Shown: positions 32,181 through 44,885, numbered from the stretch's first letter. The stretch: DNA of 64,000 nt from Glutinoglossum americanum (GCA_020080175.1 JAGHQL010000010.1:62001-126000), one strand, 5' to 3'. Made by a program: numbers and translations. The notes: generated by a model from the sequence alone, not told the origin.

Positions 32181-34928
32181 ATGTCTGCAACAGTTCAACA
32201 ACAATCATCTTCTAGTTCTGTTAGCGATCAACTCGCTCAGCTTGATGCTGCCCGCAGCCTTGTGCTCGGCGATGCCGCCTACTACCCTCAAATTGTACAA
32301 GGAATCCTTCCCATTATTGGTGCCAACGCTCGTCATGAGCTCCGGCGATGGGGTGCGGAATTCTTGGCGGAGACTTTTGCAAGCCCGACTCTGGCAATAA
32401 ACACAAAAGAGGGCCTAAGTTTGATTGTGTTGGATACTGTACTGGCGATGCTAGTGTTAGAGGAGGAGAAAGAAAAAGATACTGGGGTTCTAAAGAGTGT
32501 AGTGCAGTTCGCAGCCAGTGTTTATCCCCTGGTATTCAGACATACGTAAGTGCTTAGTTCCTTATTTAGTCCTATCGTGAAGAGGCCCGTTTGTTCTTAT
32601 CACAGAATACTTGTTCATATGAAACCTGGTCGAGCGAAACCATTTCTTATGTCTTAATTGTGGCTAGAATCACGAATCCTAATGACGCTGCAACTTGGGA
32701 GAAAATGAACGCCATAAAGACAAAAATACTGCGATTGTGGGATACAGCTGTCCCTGGTGTCCGAATATGCTGCATAAAGTTCGTCCAAAAAGTCATCCAG
32801 GTCCAAACACCTGGCACGATTGCTGATCCCCGGGTAAGTCCTGCAAGCTAAATAATATACTATTTGGAGGCGGAGTACTTATTTCTTGAGACAGCGTCCT
32901 GACCAAAATGAGATATCCCTCGCACTCGTTCCTAGGAATCACCCATTGATACCACCACCTAATCTGGAAGCTCAGGCCTCCGGCCTATTAGATCGCTTGC
33001 TAAATATCTTCCAGGAAAACACCGGGTATATAATTCTTACCGAGGGAAACTGAAGAGCTACTGACGGGTTTCAGTGACGCTGTTCTCGTAAACGCCACTC
33101 TAAATTGCTTGGGAATCCTCGTCAGGACTCGGCCTTCAGTCTCCAACAAGATCCTAACTGCGGTCCTCAATTTCAACCCCCTAAAACTCGCAAACTCCCC
33201 TATGACGCCCAAGATCAAAATCATGGTAAAGTCTATGGAGCGCACAACTAGGTCCTTTCTCCTTAATGTTCAAAAGAGGTATACTTTTGGAATGGAACCG
33301 AAAATCTTACTTGCCAGACACTAAAATGTTGTAGGAATCCCGGCGGCCCCTTGGTAGGACGTATACAGCAACACCTAGACCGCCTGAACCAGTCCCGCAT
33401 GGACATCTTCGACGAGGGTAGCCGTAAGCGGGTGCTTCCCTCCGAACCAACTGATGGGTTAGATCCATCCAAACGCGTGAGATTAGGCGCTGATCTCCAT
33501 GGGACACCCACCCCTCCCCTGCGGTTACCGCCAATTCCTCCTCTGCCCATGGGGCCTACTAGCATTGCTCAACTATTTACCTTAACCACAGATGAGGAAC
33601 TTCGAAATTTCGATGTTCAACAACTCCCTATTGACTTAGTAGTAAAAATTACACTTCCTGTCCTACATAGAATCGACCAGCGACTGCTAGATGAGGCCCT
33701 TAACGTGCGTTACTTCACTATATAAGTAGCAAACAATGCAAGCTAAGCTAATTGATATCCAGGGAATTAGAACGAGGTATACAGCGTTATCGCGCGAACA
33801 GCAGATGTCGCAGTCCTCTACTCTCCAAGGGTTTGATGACGACGATGACGATTATGAACCGGATTTCCAACCAGCGGAAGACGATGAGCAAATTCTCAAT
33901 AAACTCGATAATGCCCCTCCTGAGGATGTTCGTGACCAGGAACCTGAAGTCCCCTTAGGACCTTTCAAGCTACCACGACCGTCTCCTTTTACCGATGATG
34001 AGCTTGAAGATGTCAGCCAAGGGACTGTAGTGAGAGTTTTCGAATTTATGGCTACGCTTGATGAGCCATCTCCAACAAAACGGCAGAAGACAGGCATCAA
34101 TCGACTAGCAGCAAGTAACTACGACCGAGACTCCTGGATCACCGTCATTACTCGTTTGGCCACAAGGGCGTCTACTAGTTTAGACACAGTTGAGGACAGT
34201 GTAAAGACTGAGGATGGCAATGGCACCGAGCTGAGAAAGTTCACAATCAGCAACAAAATCCGAGAGTCGCTCTACATCTACATACTTGAAGACTTTCGAA
34301 AACGCATCGATATCGCTGTCGGCTGGCTCACGGAAGAATGGTACAATGAGCGCATGCAAATGAAAGTAGGTAACAACACGGCTTTTCGCTATGAGAAATG
34401 GGCTATCAAGGTCCTCGATGGCATCTTGCCATACCTGGATGCCAAGGACAATAGGGTTTTTACCAGATACCTCTCGGAACTTCCGGACCTGTCAAAGGAG
34501 CTACTGGAGAGAGTTAAGACACTTTGCTTGGATCCGGAGAGGGTGCAGCTTGTTATAACTTCACTACAGTAGGTTCTGCAGCGCGTTCTACTTTCCGTAG
34601 AGAGGTTTGTACTTACATCTGTCGGGTTACGATAGCTACTTGGTTACCTTACGACCACCTGCACGAGAGCTCTGCCTGGATGTACTCGAAGATCTGTGGA
34701 GAAATTGTAAACTCCTGCCACTCGCAAAATTAGTTGTTGGATATAGTGCAAGTCTGCTGACGATCGGGAACTTTAGATGATGATGCACGTGCCGCAGCAG
34801 CGAAAATACTTGCCAGATGGCGGCCAACGGTTCTCCAGCAAAAGGGGCCTAAGAACGGAGTCGGCCCCGAGATGAAGGTTACACGGCAAGCAGATGCTGG
34901 CCAGAACGGCATCACAATGGTGTCTTAG
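32181..34928 (+). CDS. PTA1: Symplekin/Pta1, mRNA cleavage and polyadenylation scaffold
   Basis: Eight exons (32181-32545, 32668-32833, 32895-33025, 33075-33278, 33335-33704, 33763-34568, 34636-34706, 34777-34928) give 754 residues with closed phases. Pta1 is a scaffold of the cleavage and polyadenylation factor. The N-terminal symplekin domain is clear: ARSLVLGDAAYYPQIVQGIL, ARHELRRWGAEFLAETFASP, TAVPGVRICCIKFVQKVIQ and ILTAVLNFNPLKLANSPMTP, followed by SRKRVLPSEPTDGLDPSKR. The middle and C-terminal parts keep a helical repeat pattern ending HYLVTLRPPARELCLDVLED and KILARWRP. The last two small exons lie beyond a stop that is read if the intron at 34569 is ignored. Confidence 0.93.
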
Positions 34929-36069
34929 CCTCTAATCTTTATTACCATAGGGCCTGCCGCGTTTCCCGGGGCGATCAAATGTTCCTTTATTTGGATTTTT
35001 TTTTGCACAAAGGCGCGTCGGGGCAGATCTTGTATTCTATGCATGGGCATATCGAGGTGTTACTTCTACCCTTTGCTCCTTTGTAGATTTGAAGCGGAGT
35101 TTATTTAGCATATGGCTGAGACCGGGTCCCTCACGCCATTGGTATAACCATTCCCAAGCAAGCATGCTACAAGGTAGCTGCCTGCAATGTATGTACATTA
35201 CACGCCTCAACAACCTGTAGCTACCATTCACAGCGGGAGTGCTAGAAGGGAATTTCTCCCCCAGGAGCTGTACTTAACCTCGAACTATACTCCGTGCTGC
35301 ACACGTAGGTAGGCGACAAGTCCCAGGAACCATAGAGACGAGAGGGCAATCTTGTAACAGCGATGCGCTCAACATTGCAGGCGCCCCGGTGGTGTATGGG
35401 TTTGTCTCGGGGCACTTGTGACATGTTTGGTAGATCACAGAAAACCGCGGTGAAGTCTCGAGGTGCGTACACTGCTACGGATGGGGCTACAACGCCACCA
35501 CAGGGATAAATCTGGCCGCGCGGCACCCCTGACTCCCATATCTCGTTGCCCGGGAGATCGATACGGGCGCCCCAATTGCTATCTATAACTCCGAAACAAT
35601 TTCCCGCTCGCTAACCCCAGCACAGCAAGACACTATCCAAATATTTACCTTCACACAACCTATTACTATGCTGCAATATACGGCGGGGGCCGGGTGCCTA
35701 TGTCTACCAAATTAATCATCAGTTGCCCTACATACCCTACATCTTTTCTGTTCCCGTTAGCCGTATGTGCTAAACTAATGCTCTTGGTTGTGAAGACGCT
35801 CTTGACCAACTGAACAAAGAGAGTGCAGACATGAGATCCTGCAAAAGCAGCCCCCAACCTACGGTATTTGCTCTGAGACTAGATGCGGTACAGGGTAAGT
35901 GCGTGCTAGGATCATTCGCGCTCGCGAAGGCTCTCGCATCAATCCAGACAAGGATTCATCGTTCTTGTTTATCCTAGAGACCGTGGCTGACTTGTATTCT
36001 TTCCGCTTTGACGCTTTAGGAGACCGCACTGACAGGATCATCTCTCTCAACCCTTCCAAATCTACCGCC
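34929..36069. other. Intergenic region
   Basis: About 1.1 kb between PTA1 and the SHE3-type gene. The downstream gene's frame stays open back to about 35899 without an ATG, and a short ATG-led stretch at 35830-35896 ends at GTAAGT, so an upstream non-coding or short coding exon is possible. Nothing else recognised. Confidence 0.5.
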
Positions 36070-37023
36070 ATGAATACCATGAGTGAAGCCAATGGTAATA
36101 AACAAGATCAACATTTTTTGAATAGCAATATCACCAGCAGCAGCAATAATGGCTGCGGTTCCGCTTCGTTCACCTTAGCATCTGACCAATATTCATTCGA
36201 TCATCTCACCCCCGGGGCCTCCGGTAACGGCATACCCTCAGACACCTTACCATCTCCGCAATGGAGCAGCGCTGTGGGTCGTGCTACCACTGGGAAAAGT
36301 GGTCGTGTCATCGAAAAGCTTATGGCGGAAAATGACCGGTTACGCCGCGAACTCAAGCTAGAAACCCTACGACGAGAAGAGGAGCAGAAGCGCGGAGAGA
36401 TGGCCCGAGGCAAAATGGAGAGTCTGCGAGATATCAATGATAATTTAATTCACCAGACGAACGTAGATAAAGCGTCCCTAGCCCGCAGGGAAAGGAAGAT
36501 TGAGGACCTAAAAGCAGACATCGAAAGCGAGAGGAAAATGCGGGTGGAGGCGGAGAGTGGGCTGAAACAGGTGCAGAGGGAGTCGGACGTCACGATCCAG
36601 GAGCTTAAGTCGAATTTGGTCAGCGAGAGCGAGAAGGCTCGTAGAAACGCCAGCCAGTACGATGTGCTTGCTTCCAGCTGGAAGCAACTTGACGACGGCT
36701 ACAGGCGCAAAACAGAGGCTTTTCGAGGCGAGTTGCGACAGTTGAAAGCGGAGAAGGATGAAGACCGAGCAAAACTAGCACGACTCGAGATTATTGTTGA
36801 GCAACAGCGTCACGAAGTGGAGAAAATGCGAGTGATGAAGGAGAGAATAGAGAAACAATATGAGGACTACATAGAGGAGGCGGAAATGAGTACGAGAGAT
36901 ATGAGAGAGAAAGCTAAAAGAAATGAGAAGGATAACGAAGAGGCCTTAGAGGAGGCGAAAAAGGTCTTAGGGGAGCTGAAGTATTTATTAAACCTGAAGA
37001 AGTTTGTTCGGGATGCGGACTAG
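36070..37023 (+). CDS. SHE3-type coiled-coil protein (SWI5-dependent HO expression 3 family)
   Basis: Single exon of 317 residues from the first in-frame ATG (MNTMSEANGNKQDQ). The first 65 residues are Ser/Asn-rich and disordered. SSAVGRATTGKSGRVIEKLM at about 66-85 is a signature I know from mould proteins annotated as SHE3-like. An almost continuous coiled coil of Glu/Lys/Arg heptads runs from about 78 to 310, and the end KKVLGELKYLLNLKKFVRDA also matches that group. Yeast She3 is the adaptor that links mRNA-bound She2 to the Myo4 motor. Whether this protein carries mRNA is unknown, since moulds lack the HO system. The frame is open for 57 codons upstream without an ATG, so a spliced upstream exon cannot be ruled out. 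Confidence 0.75.
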   Translation: MNTMSEANGNKQDQHFLNSNITSSSNNGCGSASFTLASDQYSFDHLTPGASGNGIPSDTLPSPQWSSAVGRATTGKSGRVIEKLMAENDRLRRELKLETLRREEEQKRGEMARGKMESLRDINDNLIHQTNVDKASLARRERKIEDLKADIESERKMRVEAESGLKQVQRESDVTIQELKSNLVSESEKARRNASQYDVLASSWKQLDDGYRRKTEAFRGELRQLKAEKDEDRAKLARLEIIVEQQRHEVEKMRVMKERIEKQYEDYIEEAEMSTRDMREKAKRNEKDNEEALEEAKKVLGELKYLLNLKKFVRDAD

Positions 37024-38181
37024 TCCTCAAACTCTTCGGGAGTCCGAGGAAGCGTTGGTAATTATGGAACTCTCCCCAATAATTGCTTACTTTCTTACCT
37101 TCAGATCGTTACGTTGCCGGTATGGTCTTTCTTTCTATCTAAGAGGTTGTTGGCGTTGGATATTCTGCACTTTTAGATGCATTTGGGCCCGGGCATGGTT
37201 GCGGTGTCATTTGTAGCGAGCGATTATTTCTCCCTTACTTCGAATAGGATGGCGGGAGCGAATCCTATAAGAATACTTCTACGGCAAATAAGTCATCCTT
37301 CGCTTTGTATCAAAGATTGGTGGGTTTTATAAAAGCCTTTCTACCGTTGTTTTATCCTGCTGACTTCAACCGCTCTTTTTGTTGCTCAGGCATTTGCTCC
37401 TGTCTGTTCAGATTCATAGATCACTGCTATCACATTAACAAATCACGTATCTAAAGCCCACTCCTCTTTCTCGGAAGGGGGCAGATACGACTTAGCGCTG
37501 TTTCCCTTAAGAATTTTCTGTTGTGCACCGGTGTTTGCCTGCAGAATCCCAATAACATGCCCGCTCCCGGGTACCGTTTGTTGGTCTCCTAATGCAGCGT
37601 TTAGACTACTCACTATTCTAGCGACAAGTCCTTAGTACTAACAGGCTTACACCTGAGAGCTAATATTTTTCGGTCGCGACGGTTTCTCAAAATAATCTCT
37701 GTTGTAATTACCACCGCAACCACTACGAGGTGACGATTCCAATTCATGCATCTGAGAGGAGCAGGGCTAGTCATTTGCTATTTGGATCAGTTGCCGTCCC
37801 GTTGAAGGGCCCCCTCTATCTCTATTTTTTTGAAGCCGGAGGCTCTTGGCTAGGCCTTCAACTCTATCTTAGTGGTGCCTCAATATTTATGGGTTCAGCG
37901 AACTTCAGTCATTGCAAACCGTACATTCACTTGTGCACGCTATCACCTCTACTTCGCATCCATGCTTAGCTTCATTTGCGTGTTATCCCCGTTGTTCTAC
38001 ATCCACATCCTTAAACATACCCCTCACCCATTTCAACCATAGCCTGCTCTTCCCGCATCGCACTACCCAGGAAATTATTTCCCTTACCTATCTTCTTCGT
38101 CAATACCGAGAACCGAACCCGTTTGGCAATCTTCACCTGCTCCACTCCCTCACTATTGGGCAGGGAGTATAATAGTAAGCC
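37024..38181. other. Intergenic region
   Basis: About 1.2 kb between two plus-strand genes. Open frames are short and compositionally non-coding (C/T-rich). It likely holds the 3' UTR of the SHE3-type gene and the promoter of the next gene. Confidence 0.6.
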
Positions 38182-41100
38182 ATGAGCGAATCCAGAACTG
38201 TGGTCTGGAGCTCGCTCTACAGATTCTCAGCCGACGCGGTAGGTTGTCCAACCCGATGTGGAAACCTAAACCGTACTGATAGCTGAACCAGGCACTGGAA
38301 ATTATTTCACTATTCGAGTAAGGCATTTCCCGCCCATGCACCACAGCCACACTAACATAGCCCACCCAGAGCGACGCTAGAGGGGAAGGTAAGTGACAAT
38401 ACCAATACAAAACACTTCTGACGGCCTGACTCGGTTCAAAGGAGAGCTCCTGTACATTCGACGAAGCCGCAGATGTAAGCTGCAACACCCTCCAGCCTCG
38501 CCCAGTTTTCTCACTTGTTCTACAGACCTTCCAGATCGAATGCGGTGTCGAGAATGAGAAAGCCTGTAGGGAAAAGATTCACGCTATCATTGCGGAATAC
38601 ATCGAGTCACACACAGGTCAAGAGGTAGGACCTAATATAGGAGAATGCATTCTCCACCTTTGTGAGACTTTCATTAAGCTAACCTCTCCAGACCGCACTA
38701 AAAGTTGAGCGGATCAAGGAAACCCGACTATCTGACGTGCCCAGTGAAGGGGATGATGAAACCGCTGCGGCTGGTGAGGCAGACGACACCCTTCCTGAGG
38801 GGTTTGCAAACTTTGAATTCCTTCGCACTTGGCGCGCTGTAGAGGGTAACCAAGGACTTACCAGTACATACTTCAATGGTGTATACCTTGTTGAGGAGAT
38901 TGCCCGGGGCACATTTTGTGCTACATGGGCCGACTTTTCTAAAGGGACTATCACCATTGGTGGCGACGATTACTTGGCTGTAATGAAGATTTTTGCCAAA
39001 CTCGAGAATATTGAGAAGCACTACGTAAGTCACACAGCTCCGTAAATTTATCTTCAGCTTACCGGTGCAAGCTCCGCAATAAACGACGACCGGAGATACA
39101 CCTAGTTGAGGTTGAAGGAGAAGATAGGCAAAGTGTTCAGCTCAGATTCTTTCACCTCGTAAATATTGAGAAGAAAACTGGAATGGCTCGGACAACTCTC
39201 ATGGCGCAGGTGCCGATGCAACAATATCCTTTTCTCAGTGTTGCACGCCTCCTTAGGTATGACCGTGATCTGGATAAGTTTTACTTGCCTAAGATGCAAC
39301 TTAAACCTGTGAGAGAGTTGGATAAGGAGAGCAGGCATCGTGCTTGGGCTGGATATCTATTCAAGCATCGCGGGCAAGTCCATACTATCCTTGGGAGGGA
39401 GGCGCCAGCTTCTCCATTGCTTCCGCCGGCTGAGACGATATTTGAGACCGTTCAGAAATGGGTGGATAGCAATTCGATGCACCAGGATCATAGGAGCCTG
39501 GAACTGTCGGCGACTATAGTCTCGCGGAGCAATATTGTCAGCCAGAGTGGAAGTGGGTCAGGAGACTCGGAACCCCCTACAGTAACAAAGCCAGCCGGAG
39601 TCTCTGATAGTCGACGCCCTGGCCGTTTTGGTTTAGTACGGCGGTTAAGGGTGCGACCTCAAACTCACATCTCCCAACTAGCTCCAGATGTTCCTGAAAT
39701 CAACGAACTCAGCAACTCTAACGACTCTAGAGTTGAACTGCCGACATCTGCTCTAGCTGTGGTTGAGGATGCCATAGGACAGCACACGTTGATGGACATG
39801 ACTGACCATCACGGCACTATGAATTCACTTATTCAACCACTTCTACCGGATCCCTTAGAGGTGGTTTTATCACCTCCGCCGGAAGTATCGAGCGAGGCCC
39901 CTATAGAATCTATACCGGAAGACCAGAACACCCCGCACGAGTTTGTGATTGCTACTGTGGCAGAGAACCCTGGGGAGCGATGTGGAGCTTTAACACATAT
40001 CGAAGAACGGCTTCAGGAGATTGGCGAGGTGGAGACTAGAGAGTTCAGAAGAACCATGGGACAGCAGAAGGAGTTGATGGCCGACTCCACAATGTAAGCG
40101 CCAGTCTTCCTACTGGATAATCTACACTTAACCTTTGTGGGCATACTCCCGCAACCTAGCGAGCTATTTGCTTACGAATCTGGTTGTAGCCGCGTCAATG
40201 GCAGCCGCTTCGACTCTAACTTCCGGAGGCTTAGTGACGGGGCAAAAGTCGCGTGAGTTACCGAAGTATCTGCCTCATACGTTTGCTGACATGAAGTAGG
40301 CTTGAAAATGCGTTTGGTTTTGTTGGGCTCGTGGAATTAAAGATGAAGTAAGTGTCGCAGCCATAGCCTACGCGGCCCTTTACTGGGTTATTCGCCGCCT
40401 ACGGAGGCCGAACCCGGTCAGGGGATGAGTTCAAATGTTCCCCATCCTCAGATACCCAAGAGGGCAATTATTCGCATATACCCAACCAACGAGCCAGAGC
40501 GAATAAGCAATAACATGCATTAGGCTCGGAATCGGCTAGCGTATATGTTTTCCATTCAATTAGAACCGACGAGTAATTTCTAATTCGAGAAATTTAGAGA
40601 GGCTGACTGCGAAATCTTGCAGAATCGGCCGAATTCTCATTAAAGATATACCTAATGATCTTATGCAAACCAGAATCAGCTTGGCGCAATGGGAAGCCTT
40701 TCCATTCAGTGGTATTTCTCCCGAATCGGTTACAGAAACGATATTCACAGACTTGTAAGCACACCAAACCGTCTGCGCTGAGAAATACTTATATTAGCCA
40801 TTGCAGCCTTATGACGTCTTCCGCCGAGGAACAATATATTGTTGATCTTGAGATTGATGGGCAACGGCTCTTCGGTGAACGCCCCTATATGTCCTCCATC
40901 CACTACGAGTTATTATGCGTGGACAAAGAGAATGCAGCATAGTAAGCTAGGCGCCGCTATACGGTAGTGCAAGAAACGAACTTACAAGTGGACACAGCAC
41001 AATCTACATCGATGGGGAAACTTTCGAGTGGGATGTAGGGCTACACCTCCGACCTTCTATTGTTGCAATGCTGATGCGTTACGGAATAGGTAAAAGAACT

Positions 41101-41954
41101 TCAGATGGTCTTTGGCCACATTTATCGACACTACCCGATTAGGTATGTGCAGACACCATCTAGTGATAGGCGAGGCTAATAGTAATAAGGAGTTGGGACT
41201 CGAAACTTGTGGTAAGAGGCACCTCGTTTACAACAAAATATAATGCCGCTGCCAAGTCTATCGTTGATAGTATATACATTCCGTGTGTATAATCTCGCTC
41301 CCGTATGAGCCCCTTAGAACTAATGACGGTAGTAGGCCCAACAAAGAGCAACTGCAGATTACTTTCAAGTGTGCTCCCGACAACGTATTTAGAGTACCTC
41401 GCGTGATGCTGAGACGAGAAACCCGCTACGTCACACACCCCAAGGAGCTTAAAATTGCACTCTGCATCACGGAGATGCAGCGACTACGGCTTAGTGAGTC
41501 CACGGTCTCACCAGGGGTCTACAATGCCTTGGCAGACACCCACGCCGAGATGGTCTCGAACAACCGACTATGGTACGGCGTTTCGCTCATATCACAGGAG
41601 ATAGAAACATTGGTCAAGGAGAACTTAGACATAGAGGTTGGGGAAGAGCCTTCCTGGTCCCCAGAGGAGATCGTCGATAGTGGGATCATCGAGCGCCTTG
41701 AGAGCGTCTCGAACAAAGTCATTAGGGTGATCGACAACGTCGGATTTTCCAACCAATCTCCGCATTGGCTGCACTTCCTTGAGCAGGAACGGCTCCGAAG
41801 CGAGAAAGATACCCCGGAGGGGACCAGGCGGGGGAGGGCAAGAGCTCAGAGGCTGGACAATAGGGAATTATGGGGCGACGACCTTGGCTGCCTTGGTGAT
41901 TTAGACCTCTTCGGAGGGCTTGGAGACATTGCTTGCGCTCCGGCACCTATCTAG
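38182..41954 (+). CDS. Unrecognised 14-exon gene
   Basis: I do not recognise this protein. Fourteen exons (38182-38238, 38283-38317, 38361-38388, 38442-38474, 38526-38624, 38692-39024, 39072-40093, 40190-40252, 40300-40347, 40623-40754, 40807-40941, 40998-41089, 41183-41282, 41336-41954) chain in phase into 931 residues. It starts MSESRTVVWSSLYRFSADA. Residues 85-310 look like a folded alpha/beta region (for example GTFCATWADFSKGTITIGGD, RFFHLVNIEKKTGMARTTLM). Residues 330-530 are Ser/Pro-rich linker. A second folded region (IGRILIKDIPNDLMQTRISL, YTIYIDGETFEWDVGLHLRP, IRSWDSKLVVRGTSF) leads to a Glu-rich helical part and a Gly/Leu/Asp-rich end. The 44-54 bp introns around exons 2-4 and the 275-bp intron at 40348-40622 are the least certain parts. 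No signal peptide or membrane segment is seen. Confidence 0.65.
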
Positions 41955-42316
41955 CTACTTCTTCCACGCATTCTCATTACAATAGCGGGCGTCATAACTT
42001 AATTTAAGGGGCCAGTCGCTCGAAGCTCATAGTACTGGCGTCCTGACAAGTCCAATCTCGTCTTGTTAATGTTTGGTCCTATACTCGTCGCAGGTAGTCG
42101 TCATCCGTTCCCTCGATTTCCGAAGGCCTTGCAGAGTGTACACACCCAGATTTAGTCGAAATAAAACCATGTCCACAACCAAATCCTGAGAAAACATGAA
42201 TTTTACATTGGCCCTATGGATTCCCCCTCGAATAGACGCCTCTTAACATTGCTCTATATGATACAGACAGAACAAAGCAAGTTTTTTAAGGGAAAGCTTC
42301 ACATCTTGGATTAACC
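41955..42316. other. Convergent 3' spacer
   Basis: About 360 bp between the 14-exon gene and the EMC3 3' end. Nothing recognised beyond likely 3' UTRs. Confidence 0.6.
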
Positions 42317-43441
42317 TCATGCCAAGTCCTCCAATAGCCGATCTTCAACCCCCTCAAGAATCCATTCGTGCTCCAAAACCTCCAGGTTCTCCGCCTCACT
42401 CTGGAACACCTTATCAGGGTCCTGACCTGGCTGAAATAGATTCGCCGCCGCTGCCGGGTTCACCTGAGCCATTTGTTGAGCCATTTGATTGGCCGCTATG
42501 CACAACCACATAGGTTAATTATCCGTCTCTGGAGGACTGGCAGGGGATTATATGCTGGGGGAACCATACCATTATCGTCGCCCAGGATGAATGTGAAGAC
42601 GGACTGGAGGCCAAACAGATTAAGAAAGTACCACGACAGGGATGACACCCATCGGACGTCGAGATCCTGAGTCGCAACGCCAGATTGTAGCATTGACTTG
42701 AAGCGTATTGTCAATGGGAATGGGAGTTTCACTGCAGATCAACAAACTACTCAGTCATGAGATACTCTAGAAGATAGTTGGGGGCCACAGAAGGCATCGC
42801 ATACTGATAATAAACCCGCTAAAAAAGGCGTTAATCCACGACATAATCAAAGTCTGGGGGATCATCATCGCCATATTCCCCTTCATCATCCCCATCATCG
42901 CCTCCATGCCCGCGGGATCAGTCATCGGATTCGGAGGTGGCTTGCCCTTATTCTCTGGTTCCTTAAGGAACTTTCCAGAATGGTAGGACGAAATGAAGTA
43001 TGCTTTGCGGGCTTGGAAAGATTGTGGGGAGAGCACCGACGCGTTGGTTCGGAGGTTGATTCCGCGGAGGAGGCACCGCCTGTTAGGAGGATTAGTTAAT
43101 GAAGAGAGTTTCTAGAAGACAGGGTGAGGGACCAGGAAGAGAGATATACTGTTCGCGAATCGCTTTTGCATCCAGCTTCTTCGGCGTGCTTTGCATAAGA
43201 ACAGTGGCATAGTGGCGCAAAATGCCCGTCAAGATCTACAAGATCAAACCGTCAACACCTCATTCCACCAAAAAAAATATCTAGATCTTTTATTACCATG
43301 ACCACCGTTATCGGAAAGAGGATCCAGTAACTATCGACAATCCTATTAGCCTATCCATTCTCTCAGGGATATATCGGATCAATTCCATACATACAACAAA
43401 GCAGGATCCCGATGGATCGTTTGGGCCACAGCTTGAGCCAT
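42317..43441 (-). CDS. EMC3: ER membrane protein complex subunit 3
   Basis: Six exons (43441-43395, 43330-43297, 43235-43150, 43079-42805, 42731-42570, 42495-42317) give 260 residues, the family's size. EMC3 is the YidC/Oxa1-related core of the EMC insertase, which inserts tail-anchored and multi-pass proteins in the ER. Seen: [20 protein letters not shown] (first membrane helix 17-36), [51 protein letters not shown], a second helix near 128-149 running into [14 protein letters not shown], and [20 protein letters not shown]. The C terminus has the [20 protein letters not shown] region and an acidic end. It is divergent from SPC2 over 225 bp. Confidence 0.96.
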
Positions 43442-43666
43442 GGTTATGCGAATATACAGCCGATGGAAAGATCTATCAAAAATCCTAAGGTCAAATCTCG
43501 TATTGAGGCGACCTGGTGGTTGGTGATGCTGAAATGGGCTTTTCCGATATTTGCTTAGTCATCAGCGACCTGAGGGCCACCTTGCAAAGGATATATCCCC
43601 AAACATCAAGCACATGAAAGTACACCAAACGGAACCTTTTCAGCTTCTCTCTCGTCGCACCTCAAA
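43442..43666. promoter_or_regulatory. Shared divergent promoter, EMC3 / SPC2
   Basis: 225 bp between the start codons of two ER-membrane genes on opposite strands. No specific element assigned. Confidence 0.5.
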
Positions 43667-44467
43667 ATGTCCAATCCTCCCTCCCAAATCGCCGTCCACT
43701 CCCTCCCCGGTACGTCCACAATCCCCAGAAAAAAGAAAGAAGAAACCCTAGTTTGAGCCGACAACTCTAACATCCTCAATTCAGACCTGAAAAACACAAC
43801 CGACGACGCACTGCCAAACTACCTCGCCTCCCTAAAATTCAAACAATCCCACCGCCTGACCGACGTCCGGCTCGCTCTCTCCTTCGCTGCCTTTGCTACC
43901 GCCGCCGTCACGTTCGTGCTAGACTATAAGTTCGGCTTCGAGGCCCAGAAGACTTTCACCACCGTCGCTGTCTGCGTATATTTCTTCCTGAACACAGCGC
44001 TCACATACTGGATCTGGGGGGTTGAGCGGGGGAAAGTATACGAGGGCACTGCGCCCAATGGAACAAAGGTCCATATCTCCCCTCACTCCGGGGCCTGGAA
44101 GTTTGTCCTGACGAAATTATGCCAGCTCTCCCTAGCTTCATATACAGAAAAGCATTCCCCCATCTACCGCCTCCGCGTCCATACCCAGAAACCTGGGTCG
44201 TCAGACGTGTATACCTTCCACATATCAGCACCATTCTCGACGTGGTTCAGTGCCGATAGCCGCGGGATGGGCGAGCTTGTTTCTAAGCCGCTCCAACAGT
44301 GGTTGGTGAATGAAGTCCCGCTGATTGCCGAGGTAGATACCGCGAAGGGATCGGGGGCTACGGGGGAGAGCGCAGGGGCTTTAAAAGCGAAGGATTCGGG
44401 ATCGGGGACTGGAACAGCAGTAGCTACTCCGTCTCAGGGGACGAGAAATAAGTCAAGGAGAAAGTAG
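43667..44467 (+). CDS. SPC2: Signal peptidase complex subunit 2
   Basis: Two exons (43667-43709, 43785-44467) give 241 residues. SPC2 is a non-catalytic membrane subunit of the ER signal peptidase that supports docking at the translocon. Seen: a short N-terminal cytosolic part with KQSHRLTDVRLALSFAAF, two membrane helices near residues 44-61 and 73-91, then a soluble part with HISPHSGAWKF and FHISAPFSTWFSADSRGMGE. The Ser/Thr/Lys-rich end (RNKSRRK) looks disordered. The intron has GTACGT and a CAG acceptor. Exon 1 encodes only MSNPPSQIAVHSLP. Confidence 0.93.
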
Positions 44468-44885
44468 CTACTGATGGCAAAATTTATGAGTAAGGGAGTA
44501 GCCATTTTCGTACCTCTTCCAAGGACTCCATTACAGCTACATTGGCAACCCGAGCCCTTATTCAATCACATTTAGTGCACAGAAGCTGTGGTTTGGGTAT
44601 AAAAATACTAGCACTAGTGCGGCCCATGTGTCTATGCAAGCACTATCTGTTGACAGCAGGAGAGAAATCCAATGAGCTCAAACAGACAACAAAGAATCTA
44701 CCGACCCATTCCAAACAACCACAATCAGCGCCCCGGAGCCAATGAATAGAAAGGAACCATCGAAAAATTGCAATCCAAGACAAGACTTGCGTTCCCTGTG
44801 ACCAACTTTCTGTACATGTGCGGAATCGCTTGGGCAAACAAATCCCAGGTTTGCCGCTCAACCCTAAACACTACATAAGTTGGGT
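44468..44885. other. Convergent 3' spacer, SPC2 / NTAQ1-like
   Basis: About 420 bp with no supportable gene. Likely 3' UTRs. Confidence 0.6.

Noticed and set aside
32546-32667. Extra PTA1 exon beginning at the CACAG near 32606
   Set aside because: It meets a stop in the required phase, and direct joining of 32545 to 32668 matches the family sequence without a gap.
35899-36069. Open frame upstream of the SHE3-type start
   Set aside because: No ATG in this stretch and the proposed opening codon is GTG; the first ATG at 36070 is the better start.
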